The notes beneath the pieces are model-generated. The model ran no database searches, had not been told where the DNA came from, and was given only the letters and a program-made list of their open reading frames with translations. A stretch of DNA of 64,000 nucleotides from JAWKUK01 sp041398605 (GTDB lineage Bacteria; Planctomycetota; UBA1135; GCA-002686595), in contig JAWKUK010000005.1 in the NCBI GenBank assembly GCA_041398605.1, forward strand, positions 248,001 through 312,000. Reading direction: 5' to 3'. Of this stretch, positions 26,076-34,496 are shown one piece after another. The translations under genes were made by a program, and so were the position numbers. Every line of letters begins with the position of its first letter. Within the stretch, counting starts at the first letter, position 1.

Positions 26076-26207
26076 CGGCCGCCCGCTCTGCTGCGAGGGA
26101 GAGGTCCGGCCCTCAGCCCGGGGAGTCGGACCTTCGGGACCTAACCAAACCCACGCAGCGCACCCAGCCGAGCGAAAGCAGTCCGATTCGTCACCCAAGG
26201 ACGTGTC

Positions 26208-26756
26208 ATGTCGCGCCGAGACCTCCCCTTGCGTAGCACCCTGATCGCCCTGACGCTCGCGCTCAGTGGCATTTGGTGCGTCACTCACTTCTTGGGCTAC
26301 GACCCTTGGGGGGTGGCCATGATCGCCTGGGTCTTTGCGGCCTTCCTGGGGTCAATCCTTTGCATCGGGTGGGGCTGGTTCGATCTGCGCGACAGTCCCC
26401 CGCGCCGTCGGCGTCCGATCGACCTCACCCTGCACGCGCCTCCGCGGGTGCCGCGCATGGCGCACCCCAATTCTCAAACGGTCACTATCGCTGACGCCCC
26501 GCGTTCCGGGTGGGTTCCCTTGCTCTACGTCGCGGCCGTGGCCTACCTGGTGATCTCCGTCATCATCGGCTTTCGGGTCGTTTCGATCTCGAGCAGGGGA
26601 CCGCTCGCCGCGGGCGCCCTGTGGATGTTCTCTCCGCTGCCGCTCCTGGCCGTCTGGTACCGCCACCGCCCGGACCTCCGCCGCGAAGCGCTGCGCAGCG
26701 AGCGCTCCCGCGCACGGCTCGCGGGTCGGCTGCGGCGCGCCGGCCCGCTGAAGTGA
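26208..26756 (+). CDS. Small integral membrane protein (182 aa), unknown
   Basis: Four hydrophobic segments: STLIALTLALSGIWCVTHFL, VAMIAWVFAAFLGSILCIGW, VPLLYVAAVAYLVISVIIGF and LAAGALWMFSPLPLLAVWY. A basic Pro-rich loop separates the two pairs, and a basic cytoplasmic tail ends the protein. No family recognised. It starts 132 bp after the hydrolase gene and ends 52 bp before the pyrK-like gene on the same strand. Confidence 0.6.
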   Translation: MSRRDLPLRSTLIALTLALSGIWCVTHFLGYDPWGVAMIAWVFAAFLGSILCIGWGWFDLRDSPPRRRRPIDLTLHAPPRVPRMAHPNSQTVTIADAPRSGWVPLLYVAAVAYLVISVIIGFRVVSISSRGPLAAGALWMFSPLPLLAVWYRHRPDLRREALRSERSRARLAGRLRRAGPLK

Positions 26757-26808
26757 CGCGGCGAGACGCGAGCGGCGCCCAGGGTGGCGCGCTACACTCC
26801 GCCCCCAC

Positions 26809-27681
26809 ATGCCCGCGCCGCCCCCCGACGCGCGCTCGCAGCGCGCGACCGTCACCTCTGTCCGAGCGACTGGCGCCGATGGTGTCGTGCTGCGGGTGCG
26901 CCTCGCGTGTCCGACGCCGCCGCTGCGCGCCGCGCGGTTCTTCATGCTGCGCCGCGCGGACCGCCTGTCACCCGCGATCCCGCGGCCGTTCTCGGTCTAT
27001 CGCATGGTCGATTGCGCGCTGTCGGCGACCGGTCACGTCGAGTGCGAGATCGAGTTCCTGATCAAGGTGATGGGCGAGGGCACACGCGCCCTCGCCGCCT
27101 CGAAGCCCGGCGACGAGCTCTTGGCCGTTGGCCCCCTCGGCCACGGTTGGCCGACGATCGATGGCGCGGGGGACCCTTGGGTCATGGTCGCCGGCGGCAT
27201 CGGCTCGGCCCCGTTCTACATGGGCATCCAGCAGGCGCTCGAGGGGATGGACGGCCAGCCGCCGTGCCGCCCGGACCAGCTCACGCTCATCTATGGCGGC
27301 CGCACGCAGGGCTTCCTGTATGACCTCGACGAGTTCCGGGACCTCGGCGTACGCGTCATCCCCGCGACCGATGACGGCAGCTCCGGCTTTCACGGCAACG
27401 TGGTCGAGGCGCTGCGCGCCGAGTGGCATGCGGGCCGTTTGCCCCTGCAGGTGCGCCTGTTGACGTGCGGCCCGGACCGCATGATGGAGGCCGTGGCGCA
27501 CGTCGCGCGCGACAACGACCTGCCGTGCTGGGTGAGCCTCGAGACCTACATGGGCTGCGGCGTCGGCATCTGCAACGGCTGCGCCGTGCCGACCTCCGCT
27601 GACGGTGAGCTCTGCGATTGGCCCGTCGTGAAGTGCTGCGTCGACGGCCCGGTGTTCAACGCGCGCGACGTGCTGGTCTGA
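26809..27681 (+). CDS. pyrK: PyrK-like dihydroorotate dehydrogenase electron-transfer subunit
   Basis: 290 residues. FAD-binding ferredoxin-reductase fold: PRPFSVYR near residue 58 (FAD site), LLAVGPLGHGW, and VAGGIGSAPFYMGIQ (pyridine-nucleotide site). The C-terminus has the [2Fe-2S] motif CGVGICNGC plus a later CC in VVKCCVDGPVF, the hallmark PyrK arrangement (CGIGxCxxC...C..DGPVF). PyrK passes electrons from dihydroorotate dehydrogenase B to NAD in pyrimidine synthesis. No pyrD is visible in the window, so a related reductase role remains possible. The 3' end overlaps the convergent phospholipase-like gene by 26 bp. Confidence 0.82.
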   Translation: MPAPPPDARSQRATVTSVRATGADGVVLRVRLACPTPPLRAARFFMLRRADRLSPAIPRPFSVYRMVDCALSATGHVECEIEFLIKVMGEGTRALAASKPGDELLAVGPLGHGWPTIDGAGDPWVMVAGGIGSAPFYMGIQQALEGMDGQPPCRPDQLTLIYGGRTQGFLYDLDEFRDLGVRVIPATDDGSSGFHGNVVEALRAEWHAGRLPLQVRLLTCGPDRMMEAVAHVARDNDLPCWVSLETYMGCGVGICNGCAVPTSADGELCDWPVVKCCVDGPVFNARDVLV

Positions 27682-28492
27682 CGGGCTCCAGGAACCGCGC
27701 GAGCCGCTCCAAGTCGTCCGCTTGCAGGAGCGTCACGCCTTCGTCGAGCGCGACGCGCCACACGCGCTCGTCGTGCGGCAAGGCCCAGTAACGCAGGACC
27801 TGCCCGCCTGCCCGCGCTGCGGCCGCGTCCGCGCGTAGGCGTGCGAGGTCCTCGGCGCTCGGGTCGCCCTCGCCGCGCCACTCGAAGCGGTCGCGCCAGG
27901 ACGCGCTGACGAGGGGCGCGAGCGCGCGATCGACGCGGTCGAGCTCGGCGGGTCGCGCGTCGAGGAACACTAGGGCTGGCTCGAGCTGGCGCAGCGCCTC
28001 GACGGGCCGCGCCCCGGAGACGATGACCGTCAGCTCGCCGGGCACGACGCTACCCGCCACGCGCCGGGTGAGGTACGGCTCGAGCGGCCGCAGCTCTTCG
28101 AGGAGGAGCGCGAGGCAGGCCTCACCGCTCTGCTTGAAGTCGACGAGCAGGAAGAACCCTCCGTCGTCCGCGAGCGAACGCTCGAGGACGGAGCCGCGCG
28201 CCTGGAGCCGTTCCCGCAGCGGCTCGAGGTACAGCTCGCGCAGCGTGCGCCCGGGCCGGACCTCGAGCAGCGTGTGCCCGACCCACAGCGCCCCGTCGAC
28301 GGCAAACACATCCGCCTCGACCGAGCGGAACCCCTGGTCGACGGCGTCGAGCAGCGGCCGCGCGTGGATGTAGTCGTTGTGCGCGTGCGCGGCCAGGAGG
28401 CGCGGACCCGCCCCGTCGACGACGATGTCCGACACGCACCCGGCGGCGAGCAGCGCGGCCAGCGCGATCAGCGTTCGTAGCATGGTCCCCAT
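27656..28492 (-). CDS. Lipoprotein of the PI-PLC / glycerophosphodiesterase-like fold
   Basis: About 278 residues from ATG at 28492 (28483 also possible). Signal peptide with lipobox LLAAGC. The mature start LLAAHAHNDYIHARPLLDAV, then GFRSVEADVFAVDGALWVGH, carries the paired His and the E-x-D typical of PLC-like phosphodiesterase TIM barrels. FFLLVDFKQSG and VIVSGARP follow. Such proteins cleave glycerophosphodiester or inositol phospholipids; the exact substrate is unknown. Its 3' end overlaps the convergent pyrK-like gene by 26 bp. Confidence 0.72.
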   Translation of the reverse strand: MGTMLRTLIALAALLAAGCVSDIVVDGAGPRLLAAHAHNDYIHARPLLDAVDQGFRSVEADVFAVDGALWVGHTLLEVRPGRTLRELYLEPLRERLQARGSVLERSLADDGGFFLLVDFKQSGEACLALLLEELRPLEPYLTRRVAGSVVPGELTVIVSGARPVEALRQLEPALVFLDARPAELDRVDRALAPLVSASWRDRFEWRGEGDPSAEDLARLRADAAAARAGGQVLRYWALPHDERVWRVALDEGVTLLQADDLERLARFLEPVRPARRAR

Positions 28493-28571
28493 TGGAATCG
28501 ACCGACCGCAACCGGCGGGCAACAACTTGCCGCTGACCCGCGCCGCCGGCTCGCGGCGTGCGAGGGCCGAC

Positions 28572-29162
28572 TTACTGCGCCGTCACGCTGATACCGTCCG
28601 TGAAGTTCGATGTCGCGCTCCCCATGAATGCGTCCCGATACCAGGCCTGGAAGTGCCACGTCTCGCCCGCCGTGACTTGGACGAAGCCGTTCGGCGTCGG
28701 GTGCTGCAGGAGGTCGAGCGCGAGCGCGATGCCGCCGGTCGGGTTCGCCTGCAAGATCTGACCCGGGCCGATGTAGCGACCGATCGCGCCGCTGAGGCAG
28801 AGCGTGCCCCGGCTCCCGCCCGGCATCGGGACGCTCCCCTGCGCGCCGCGCGTCCACTTTCCCTACCACGTCAGTCCGTTGACTGGCGGCGAGAACTGCG
28901 CGATCCAGTCGTCATTGCAGTGGTGATCGATGCAGTCCTGGCTGACGCTGAGCGGCGCGAAGTCGTAGTGCGGTGAGACCGTCAGGTCATAAGGGATGAT
29001 CGAGACCCCGCTGGTGAAGCCCGTGAGCGTCACGTTGCTTGAGCCGAGCGTCCCGCCGCTCGTGCTCGACTAGACCGCGCCAGTCTGAGCCGCGGCGCCC
29101 GTCCCAGCGGTGGCGAGGAGCGAGAGCGTGGCGGCGAGGGCGAGGTGGGGGAGGCTGCGCAT
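28572..29162 (-). pseudogene. Secreted protein gene with planctomycete C-terminal module, interrupted by two in-frame amber codons
   Basis: One frame runs 197 codons from ATG 29162 to TAA 28572. It begins with a good signal peptide (LALAATLSLLATAGTGAAAQ). It is interrupted only by TAG at 29070-29072 (codon 31) and TAG at 28863-28865 (codon 100), with no frameshift between. After the second amber the conserved module continues (GTLCLSGAIGRYIGPGQ ... HFQAWYRDAF), as in the C-termini at 16290, 17841 and 44834. The protein-like frame on both sides of each stop suggests recent point mutations, for example from CAG or TGG. UAG is a normal stop elsewhere in the window. Translation readthrough is possible but unsupported. 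Confidence 0.75.
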
Positions 29163-29265
29163 GTTGTAGGGGGCAGGTTTGCACCTGCGATTGGAAGGCG
29201 CGACGTTCGAGTCACGCGGACTCACCCCAGCATACGATCGTTCCCCGGGCAGGGACCTGATCGGC

Positions 29266-32097
29266 TCACTCGTCCTTGTTTGGCGGCGGTGCGGGGCCGA
29301 CCGCGTTCAGCGCGTTGGCTTCCTTGACCCAGCCTTGCAGGATCTGCTCGACCGCGCCGCGCATGTCCTCGACGACGCGCGCCTTCGGGAGCTCCAGGAG
29401 CGCGCGCTGCGCCATCGCGCCGGCCTCCGCCTTGCGGCCCACCGAATACAGCGACGTCGCGCACTCGAAGAGCGTGTCGAAGTTCTCCGGCACGTACTCG
29501 ACCGCCGCCATCAGCGCGTCGACGGCCTCCGCGACGTCGCCGCGCTGGCGCATGACCGAGCCGAGGCGCGTCAGCGCCAAGCCCAGGTTCTGCGAGCGCT
29601 CGAGCTCGGGCCAGGCCTCGGACTCGCGCACCGTGTGCTCCAGCCAATAACGCGCGGAATAGAGGTCCTTGCGCTTCTCGGACAGCGTCGCGAGCGAGAA
29701 CGCGCGGTCCGGCGCCCCCGACACAAACGGCGTCAACGCGTTCTGCAAGTTGATCCGCAGCTCGCTCGCCGGCGCCAGCTCGTAGGCGCGCATCAACATC
29801 CCGAGGCGCTGGCCGCGCCAGCTCGCGTCCTCGTCCTCAAGGGACTTCATCGCGCTCATCAGCGCCGCGATCTGGTAGTGCACCTCGAAGTCGTCGGGCA
29901 TCACGCGCGCCGCGTTCCCGAGCGTCTCGAGCGCGGCCGTGGCGTCATTCATGCGGAGCAGCGCGAGCCCCTTGTGCTTCATCGCATCGCCCCAGCCCGG
30001 GTCGATGCTCAGCGCCACGTCGAACGCGGCGAGGGCTTCCTCCAGGCGCCCCTGCGCGAGCGCCGCGCGGCCCCGCCAGAACGCAGCCTCGCGTGAGCCA
30101 GGGACGCGCTCCTCGATCTGCTGCACCAGTGACTCTGCGACGGCGAACTCCCCCGCGCGCAGCGCCGCGGCGGCCGCGCCCGTCACGAGCGACAGGTCCC
30201 CCGGGACGATCCGCGCGCCCTCCTCGTAGGCCTCGCGCGCTTCACCGTCCCGGCCGAGGTCCGTCAACGTCAGCGCGAGCTGCTTCCAAGCCAGCGCGTC
30301 GCTGCGATCGAGCTCGAGCGCCTTGCGGAACGCAGCCTCCGCTTGGTCGTCCTCCGCGCGCTTGCGGTGCACTTGGCCCTTTGCCGTCCAAACGCGCGCC
30401 TCCTTGCCGAAGACCTTGACGAGCTCGTCCGCGATCTCGAGCGACGCCGCAAAGTCATCGAGCGGCGAGCCGTCCGAAGCGAAGAGGTGCACATAGAGCT
30501 GGCCGAGGTTCGCCTCGAGGCGATCGTACGGCGTCCAGAACACCGTCGGATCAGGCCGCCGCTCTTCCGCCGGCGCGTGCAGCATGCGCTCGAGCCGCTC
30601 GATGCGCTGCTTCAAAGGCAGCGACGGGTCGTCATCGACCTGGAACTTGCCGTGGTTCGTGCCAGAGGTCAGGGACAGCAAGAAGTGCCGGTAGGCCTGG
30701 AAGAGGTGCTCGATGTCGAGCGTGTCCTGGTACGCCTTGAGCTCTTGGCGCCCTGCATTGACCTGCACGTACGCGTCCTTCGGCGCCAGCGCCACCGCCC
30801 GCGCATGGAACGCGTCGGAGTCCTTGAACGCGCCGACGTGCGCGCGGGTCGGCATGATCGAAGCCGCGACGAGCACAAGCGCGATGAGGGCGGTCGCGCG
30901 CGTCGGCGCAAGGCGCCGCACGGCTGCGATCAGCGCCAGCGCGGCGCCGAACACCGAGAGATAGAGGTACCGATCCGACAGCGGATAGCGGCCCGCCGTG
31001 TGCAGGGCCGCCGCCACGAGCGCGGGCATCACCGCTGTCAGGCCGAGGCCGAACGCGGTGACCCGGGCGCGCCGCCAGAGCGCGACGCCGACCATGACCG
31101 CGAACACTGCGAGCGCAGCGCCCCCGATCAGCACCGCAGGGTCACCCTCGGGCAGCACGGGGTGCACCGGGCGGAACACGGTGAGGTCGCGCGGCCACAC
31201 CAGCAGCGCGAGCGCGCCCCCGATCAGCTCGATCCGGAACGTGACCTCGCGCGCGAGGTCCGCGAACCCGAAGTCGCCCTGGCGCGCGAAGAGGCCCGCC
31301 AGGAAGTGCCCGAAGATCCACGCCCGCGCCACGTACCACAGCCCGAGCGCCACGACGTACGGCGCGAGCGCGCGCGCGCTTGGCCGCAGCCCGAGCGCGA
31401 GGTCGAGCCCGACCACCAGCAGCGGGAGGACAAGCGCCTGCTCCTTCGCGAGCAGCGCCAAGAGCGCGAGCGCGCCCCCGAGCAGGGGCGCCCCGCCGCG
31501 CGCGCGGTCCCGCCAGCGTGCGTGCGCCAGGAGCGCGCCGAGGATCAGCCCGCCTGCCAGCGGGTCGTTGATCGCCGCCGCCCAAGCGACCGGCTCGGCC
31601 ATCAACGGGTGTACGGCGAAGAGCGCCGCCACGCAGAAGCCCGCGAGCGAGTCGCGCAAGAGCCGCGTCGCGAGGCGCCACGCGGCGAGCACCGCGCACA
31701 GGTGCACCAAGAGCGACATCAGGTGCGGCCCGAACGCCTCGGGCCCGGGCAGCGCGCGCCCGAGCGCAAACGCGAGCACCGTCAAAGGCCGCCAGAAGGC
31801 GCGGTCGAGCGACTCCCCAGCCGCGCCCGCGTGCGCGGGGCGATCGAAGGACCACAGCGGGTCGAGCGCCAGCCGCAGCGCAGCGCCGACCGAGCTCGTG
31901 GCCTCGTTCTTCGGGCCGAAGAGGAGCTCGTCGTCATAGACAAAGCCGCCCCGCAGCACGGGCCAGAACACACCGACGACGAGCGCGACCAGGAGCAGCG
32001 CCAGGGGGAGCGCGCCCACTGCGGCGCGCGTCGGAGGCGCAGGCTCGGTCGATGCCGGGCCTTGGCGCAGGGTCTCGTCGCTCTTCATGGGGCCCAA
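29266..32097 (-). CDS. TMTC-like polytopic membrane protein with C-terminal TPR repeats (943 aa)
   Basis: The N-terminal half (about 440 residues) has around ten membrane helices, starting ALPLALLLVALVVGVFWPVL. Luminal loop motifs YDDE (in GGFVYDDELLF) and FWRPLT are typical of TMTC/GT-C-type glycosyltransferase-fold proteins found widely in planctomycetes. The C-terminal half is a TPR array (YVQVNAGRQELKAYQ, SDALAWKQLALTLTDLGRDGEAREAYEEG, GDAMKHKGLALLRMNDATAAL). Proposed role: membrane O-glycosylation or complex assembly, by family analogy only. ATG at 32097 or 32088 could both serve. Minus strand, between the amber-interrupted gene and the matrixin gene. Confidence 0.75.
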   Translation of the reverse strand: MGPMKSDETLRQGPASTEPAPPTRAAVGALPLALLLVALVVGVFWPVLRGGFVYDDELLFGPKNEATSSVGAALRLALDPLWSFDRPAHAGAAGESLDRAFWRPLTVLAFALGRALPGPEAFGPHLMSLLVHLCAVLAAWRLATRLLRDSLAGFCVAALFAVHPLMAEPVAWAAAINDPLAGGLILGALLAHARWRDRARGGAPLLGGALALLALLAKEQALVLPLLVVGLDLALGLRPSARALAPYVVALGLWYVARAWIFGHFLAGLFARQGDFGFADLAREVTFRIELIGGALALLVWPRDLTVFRPVHPVLPEGDPAVLIGGAALAVFAVMVGVALWRRARVTAFGLGLTAVMPALVAAALHTAGRYPLSDRYLYLSVFGAALALIAAVRRLAPTRATALIALVLVAASIMPTRAHVGAFKDSDAFHARAVALAPKDAYVQVNAGRQELKAYQDTLDIEHLFQAYRHFLLSLTSGTNHGKFQVDDDPSLPLKQRIERLERMLHAPAEERRPDPTVFWTPYDRLEANLGQLYVHLFASDGSPLDDFAASLEIADELVKVFGKEARVWTAKGQVHRKRAEDDQAEAAFRKALELDRSDALAWKQLALTLTDLGRDGEAREAYEEGARIVPGDLSLVTGAAAAALRAGEFAVAESLVQQIEERVPGSREAAFWRGRAALAQGRLEEALAAFDVALSIDPGWGDAMKHKGLALLRMNDATAALETLGNAARVMPDDFEVHYQIAALMSAMKSLEDEDASWRGQRLGMLMRAYELAPASELRINLQNALTPFVSGAPDRAFSLATLSEKRKDLYSARYWLEHTVRESEAWPELERSQNLGLALTRLGSVMRQRGDVAEAVDALMAAVEYVPENFDTLFECATSLYSVGRKAEAGAMAQRALLELPKARVVEDMRGAVEQILQGWVKEANALNAVGPAPPPNKDE

Positions 32098-32235
32098 ACT
32101 GTACGCGCGGGGGCGCCCCCATGTGAGCGAGCGCCGCCCCCCTTGGAGGGACGGCGCTCGCCCGCGGTGCGCACCCGATCAGCGCCCGTGCGGACCCGCT
32201 CGCAGCAGACCCGGGTCAGGCGTGAGCGAGCCGCG

Positions 32236-33651
32236 TCAGTTGCAGAAGGGGACCGAGATCGCGTCGCTGAAGTTGTAGCCAGCGGGGCTCGTCTGGCGGA
32301 ACCAGAACGAGAAGTTCCAAGTGCTGCCCGGCGTGATCGCCGCCACCGTGACGGGCGGCGCCGTCAGGTCGTACGAGTAGAACGCTTGCCCGAAGAAGTC
32401 GGCCTGCACCGGCGGGAGCCGATAGAACGGCGCGCCGACGCAGATGACGCCGTCGCCGCCAGGGACGTTGGCCTGCGCGAGGCTGTAGAAGAAGAGCCCG
32501 AACGTGTTCACGGGCGCGTCCGAGCATTGCAGGGTGAAGTCGTTCGCGCTGACCGACTGGCTGCCGATCATGTTGATGCGCGCGACGAACCCGGCCGGCG
32601 TCGGCAGGGCGTTGCAATACCGCGTCACAGCCGGGCAGACCGTCACGTTGCGGTCCCACGGATAGGGCTGCGAGAGGCTCGCGTTGCCGCTGGAGCCGCG
32701 CCGGACGAGCACGTCACCCGAGCCGGCGTTGGCGGGCGGCGTCACGACGATCCGCGTGCCATTGTTGGTCGACGCAAGGCCCGTGACGGTCACGGCGTCG
32801 GTCGTGCCCGTGCCCGCTCGCGTGAACCAAACCCGGTTGTTCGTCGCCGTGAAGTTCGTGCCGTCGATCGTGAGCTGCGCGCCGTCCCAGCTCAGGCCCG
32901 TGATACGGGGCTTGGTCGCCGCAGCGACGCCGTAGTTGGACTGGATGCCGGCGATGTCGTCGGGTGCGATCGAGCGCTCCTGCTTGCCGTCGGAGGTCGC
33001 CGCGAGCATCGTCGCGCCGTTGACCGTCGAGTGCCCCATGCCCGTGGCGTGCCCGTACTCGTGGGTCGCGACCCCTTGCAAGTCGAAGCGCCCGCCGCCC
33101 GAGTTCCAGTTGGTGCCCGGCCCGTCGATCCACGTCCAGCACGCGTAGAAGAGCATGCGCCAGCCGGCGCCGTTCGTGAACGACTCCGTGAACGCGAGCG
33201 TGCCACCCGAGCAGCCGCTGAGCTCGGACATGATGTTGTCGCCGGTCGCGCCGGGGTTCGTCGCGAGCCCTTGGTACGACGGGTCGAAGTTCGCGCCGCC
33301 GGAGCCGAGCCCGTTGGGCTGCGACGGGTCGCCGTTGCCGTCGCCGTGCAGCGCTGCGGACCACTCGACGCTCGCCTTCCACAGGGCGAGCACCGCGCCG
33401 GTCGCGCCCGGGAAGTTCGGGTCAGGCGTCGTGTTGTTGTTCGCCTCGGTGTCCGTGAAGTTGTTGAAGACGCGGAACGTGCGCTGCGTCAGGTCGAGGC
33501 TCCACCCGGTCAGCGTGAAGCCGTCCGCGGCGCTCGGCGCGATGACCGCCGCGGCGCCCGCGAGGGCGAGCGCCGGCGCAGCGACGCGGACGCCGATGCG
33601 CGCGAGCTTGCGCCCGCCCGCCAGCGCCGTCGTACGAATGAGGGCGCTCAT
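32236..33651 (-). CDS. Secreted matrixin-like zinc metalloprotease with IPT/TIG domain and planctomycete C-terminal module
   Basis: 471 residues from ATG at 33651. Signal region VAAPALALAGAAAVIAPSAA. The protease domain has the metzincin motif HEYGHATGMGH (near residue 197), with three zinc ligands, followed by TMLAAT (Met-turn candidate) and the matrixin-type DDIAGIQSNYG. Residues about 250-330 fit an IPT/TIG immunoglobulin-like domain (PRITGLSWDGAQLTIDGTNF). The tail carries the shared module (FGLFFYS, GVICVGAPFYRLPP, STWNFSFWFRQ). Its ATG overlaps the upstream gene's stop (ATGA), which indicates translational coupling with the 187-residue secreted protein, possibly a partner or substrate. 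Confidence 0.85.
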   Translation of the reverse strand: MSALIRTTALAGGRKLARIGVRVAAPALALAGAAAVIAPSAADGFTLTGWSLDLTQRTFRVFNNFTDTEANNNTTPDPNFPGATGAVLALWKASVEWSAALHGDGNGDPSQPNGLGSGGANFDPSYQGLATNPGATGDNIMSELSGCSGGTLAFTESFTNGAGWRMLFYACWTWIDGPGTNWNSGGGRFDLQGVATHEYGHATGMGHSTVNGATMLAATSDGKQERSIAPDDIAGIQSNYGVAAATKPRITGLSWDGAQLTIDGTNFTATNNRVWFTRAGTGTTDAVTVTGLASTNNGTRIVVTPPANAGSGDVLVRRGSSGNASLSQPYPWDRNVTVCPAVTRYCNALPTPAGFVARINMIGSQSVSANDFTLQCSDAPVNTFGLFFYSLAQANVPGGDGVICVGAPFYRLPPVQADFFGQAFYSYDLTAPPVTVAAITPGSTWNFSFWFRQTSPAGYNFSDAISVPFCN

Positions 33652-34211
33652 TTGCCCTCCCCTTCGCGCTGCTTCTTCTCGCGCGCGATGCGCGCGACCT
33701 CGCTCGCCAGGTCCGCGATGCGTTGGTTCTTGGCGACGGCGTACCCGTCGCCGCGACCTTGCACGATCGAGCCGCCGCGTCGCGCCTCGAAGACGGTGAA
33801 CAGGCCGCCGTGCGACGCATACAGCGCGTTCGACGCAAAGCCGCCGCCCATGTCGGCGCTCCACTTGTAGAAGACGACGACGTCCTTGCCGACGGCCGTC
33901 TCGGCGTCGGTCGGCGCCTCGGAGTTCCAAACGCCTTGCTCGCCGTCGATGAAGCCGCCCGGGTAGCTGACCGTCACGGTCTGCGCAGTACCATCCACGA
34001 GCGACTTGCCCTGCACCAGGAGCGACGTGAAGTACAGCGGCCCCGCCTCTGGGTGGGGGTGCGCGACGCGGTGCACCTCACGGCCGATGATCTCGCCGCG
34101 CACGGCGCCGTCGGTCTTCTCGACCATTTGCTGGAGCGTGAGGCGCTCGATCTGGGCCGACGCGAGCGCGCCGATCGCCAGGAGAGCGAGGAGAGGGAGG
34201 AGAATGCGCAT
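33648..34211 (-). CDS. Secreted protein coupled to the metalloprotease gene (187 aa)
   Basis: ATG at 34211 opens a signal peptide (LPLLALLAIGALASAQ). The mature start IERLTLQQMVEKTDGAVRGEI and the following HPEAGPLYFTSLLVQGKSLV resemble a small beta-rich secreted domain that I have seen next to matrixin-type proteases but cannot name. The C-terminus is basic and helical (KNQRIADLASEVARIAREKK). Its stop codon overlaps the start of the metalloprotease by ATGA, so the two are translated together. An inhibitor, activator or chaperone of the protease is a reasonable guess only. Confidence 0.65.
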   Translation of the reverse strand: MRILLPLLALLAIGALASAQIERLTLQQMVEKTDGAVRGEIIGREVHRVAHPHPEAGPLYFTSLLVQGKSLVDGTAQTVTVSYPGGFIDGEQGVWNSEAPTDAETAVGKDVVVFYKWSADMGGGFASNALYASHGGLFTVFEARRGGSIVQGRGDGYAVAKNQRIADLASEVARIAREKKQREGEGK

Positions 34212-34496
34212 GGTGCTCGGTCGTGACTCGTTCGGATCGGCAGCGCCCTGGGCGGGCCGCATGGGCTGACCTTCGACGTTGGGGGCGTGTCGCTCCCCCG
34301 TCCAGAGAACCCCTGGGACGGTGCGTCGGCGATGGACGTTCCCTCGAATGGTAACCCGTTGGGAGCGCGCTGGCCGTGCTCTCACGTTCGACGGCAGGGC
34401 CTCGCTCCGCAACCATCGACGGAGCCGCCCATCTGACGGCCAACGCGGTGACGGCCAACGCATTGCAGGCCAACGCAGCGAAGGCCAACGCAGCGG

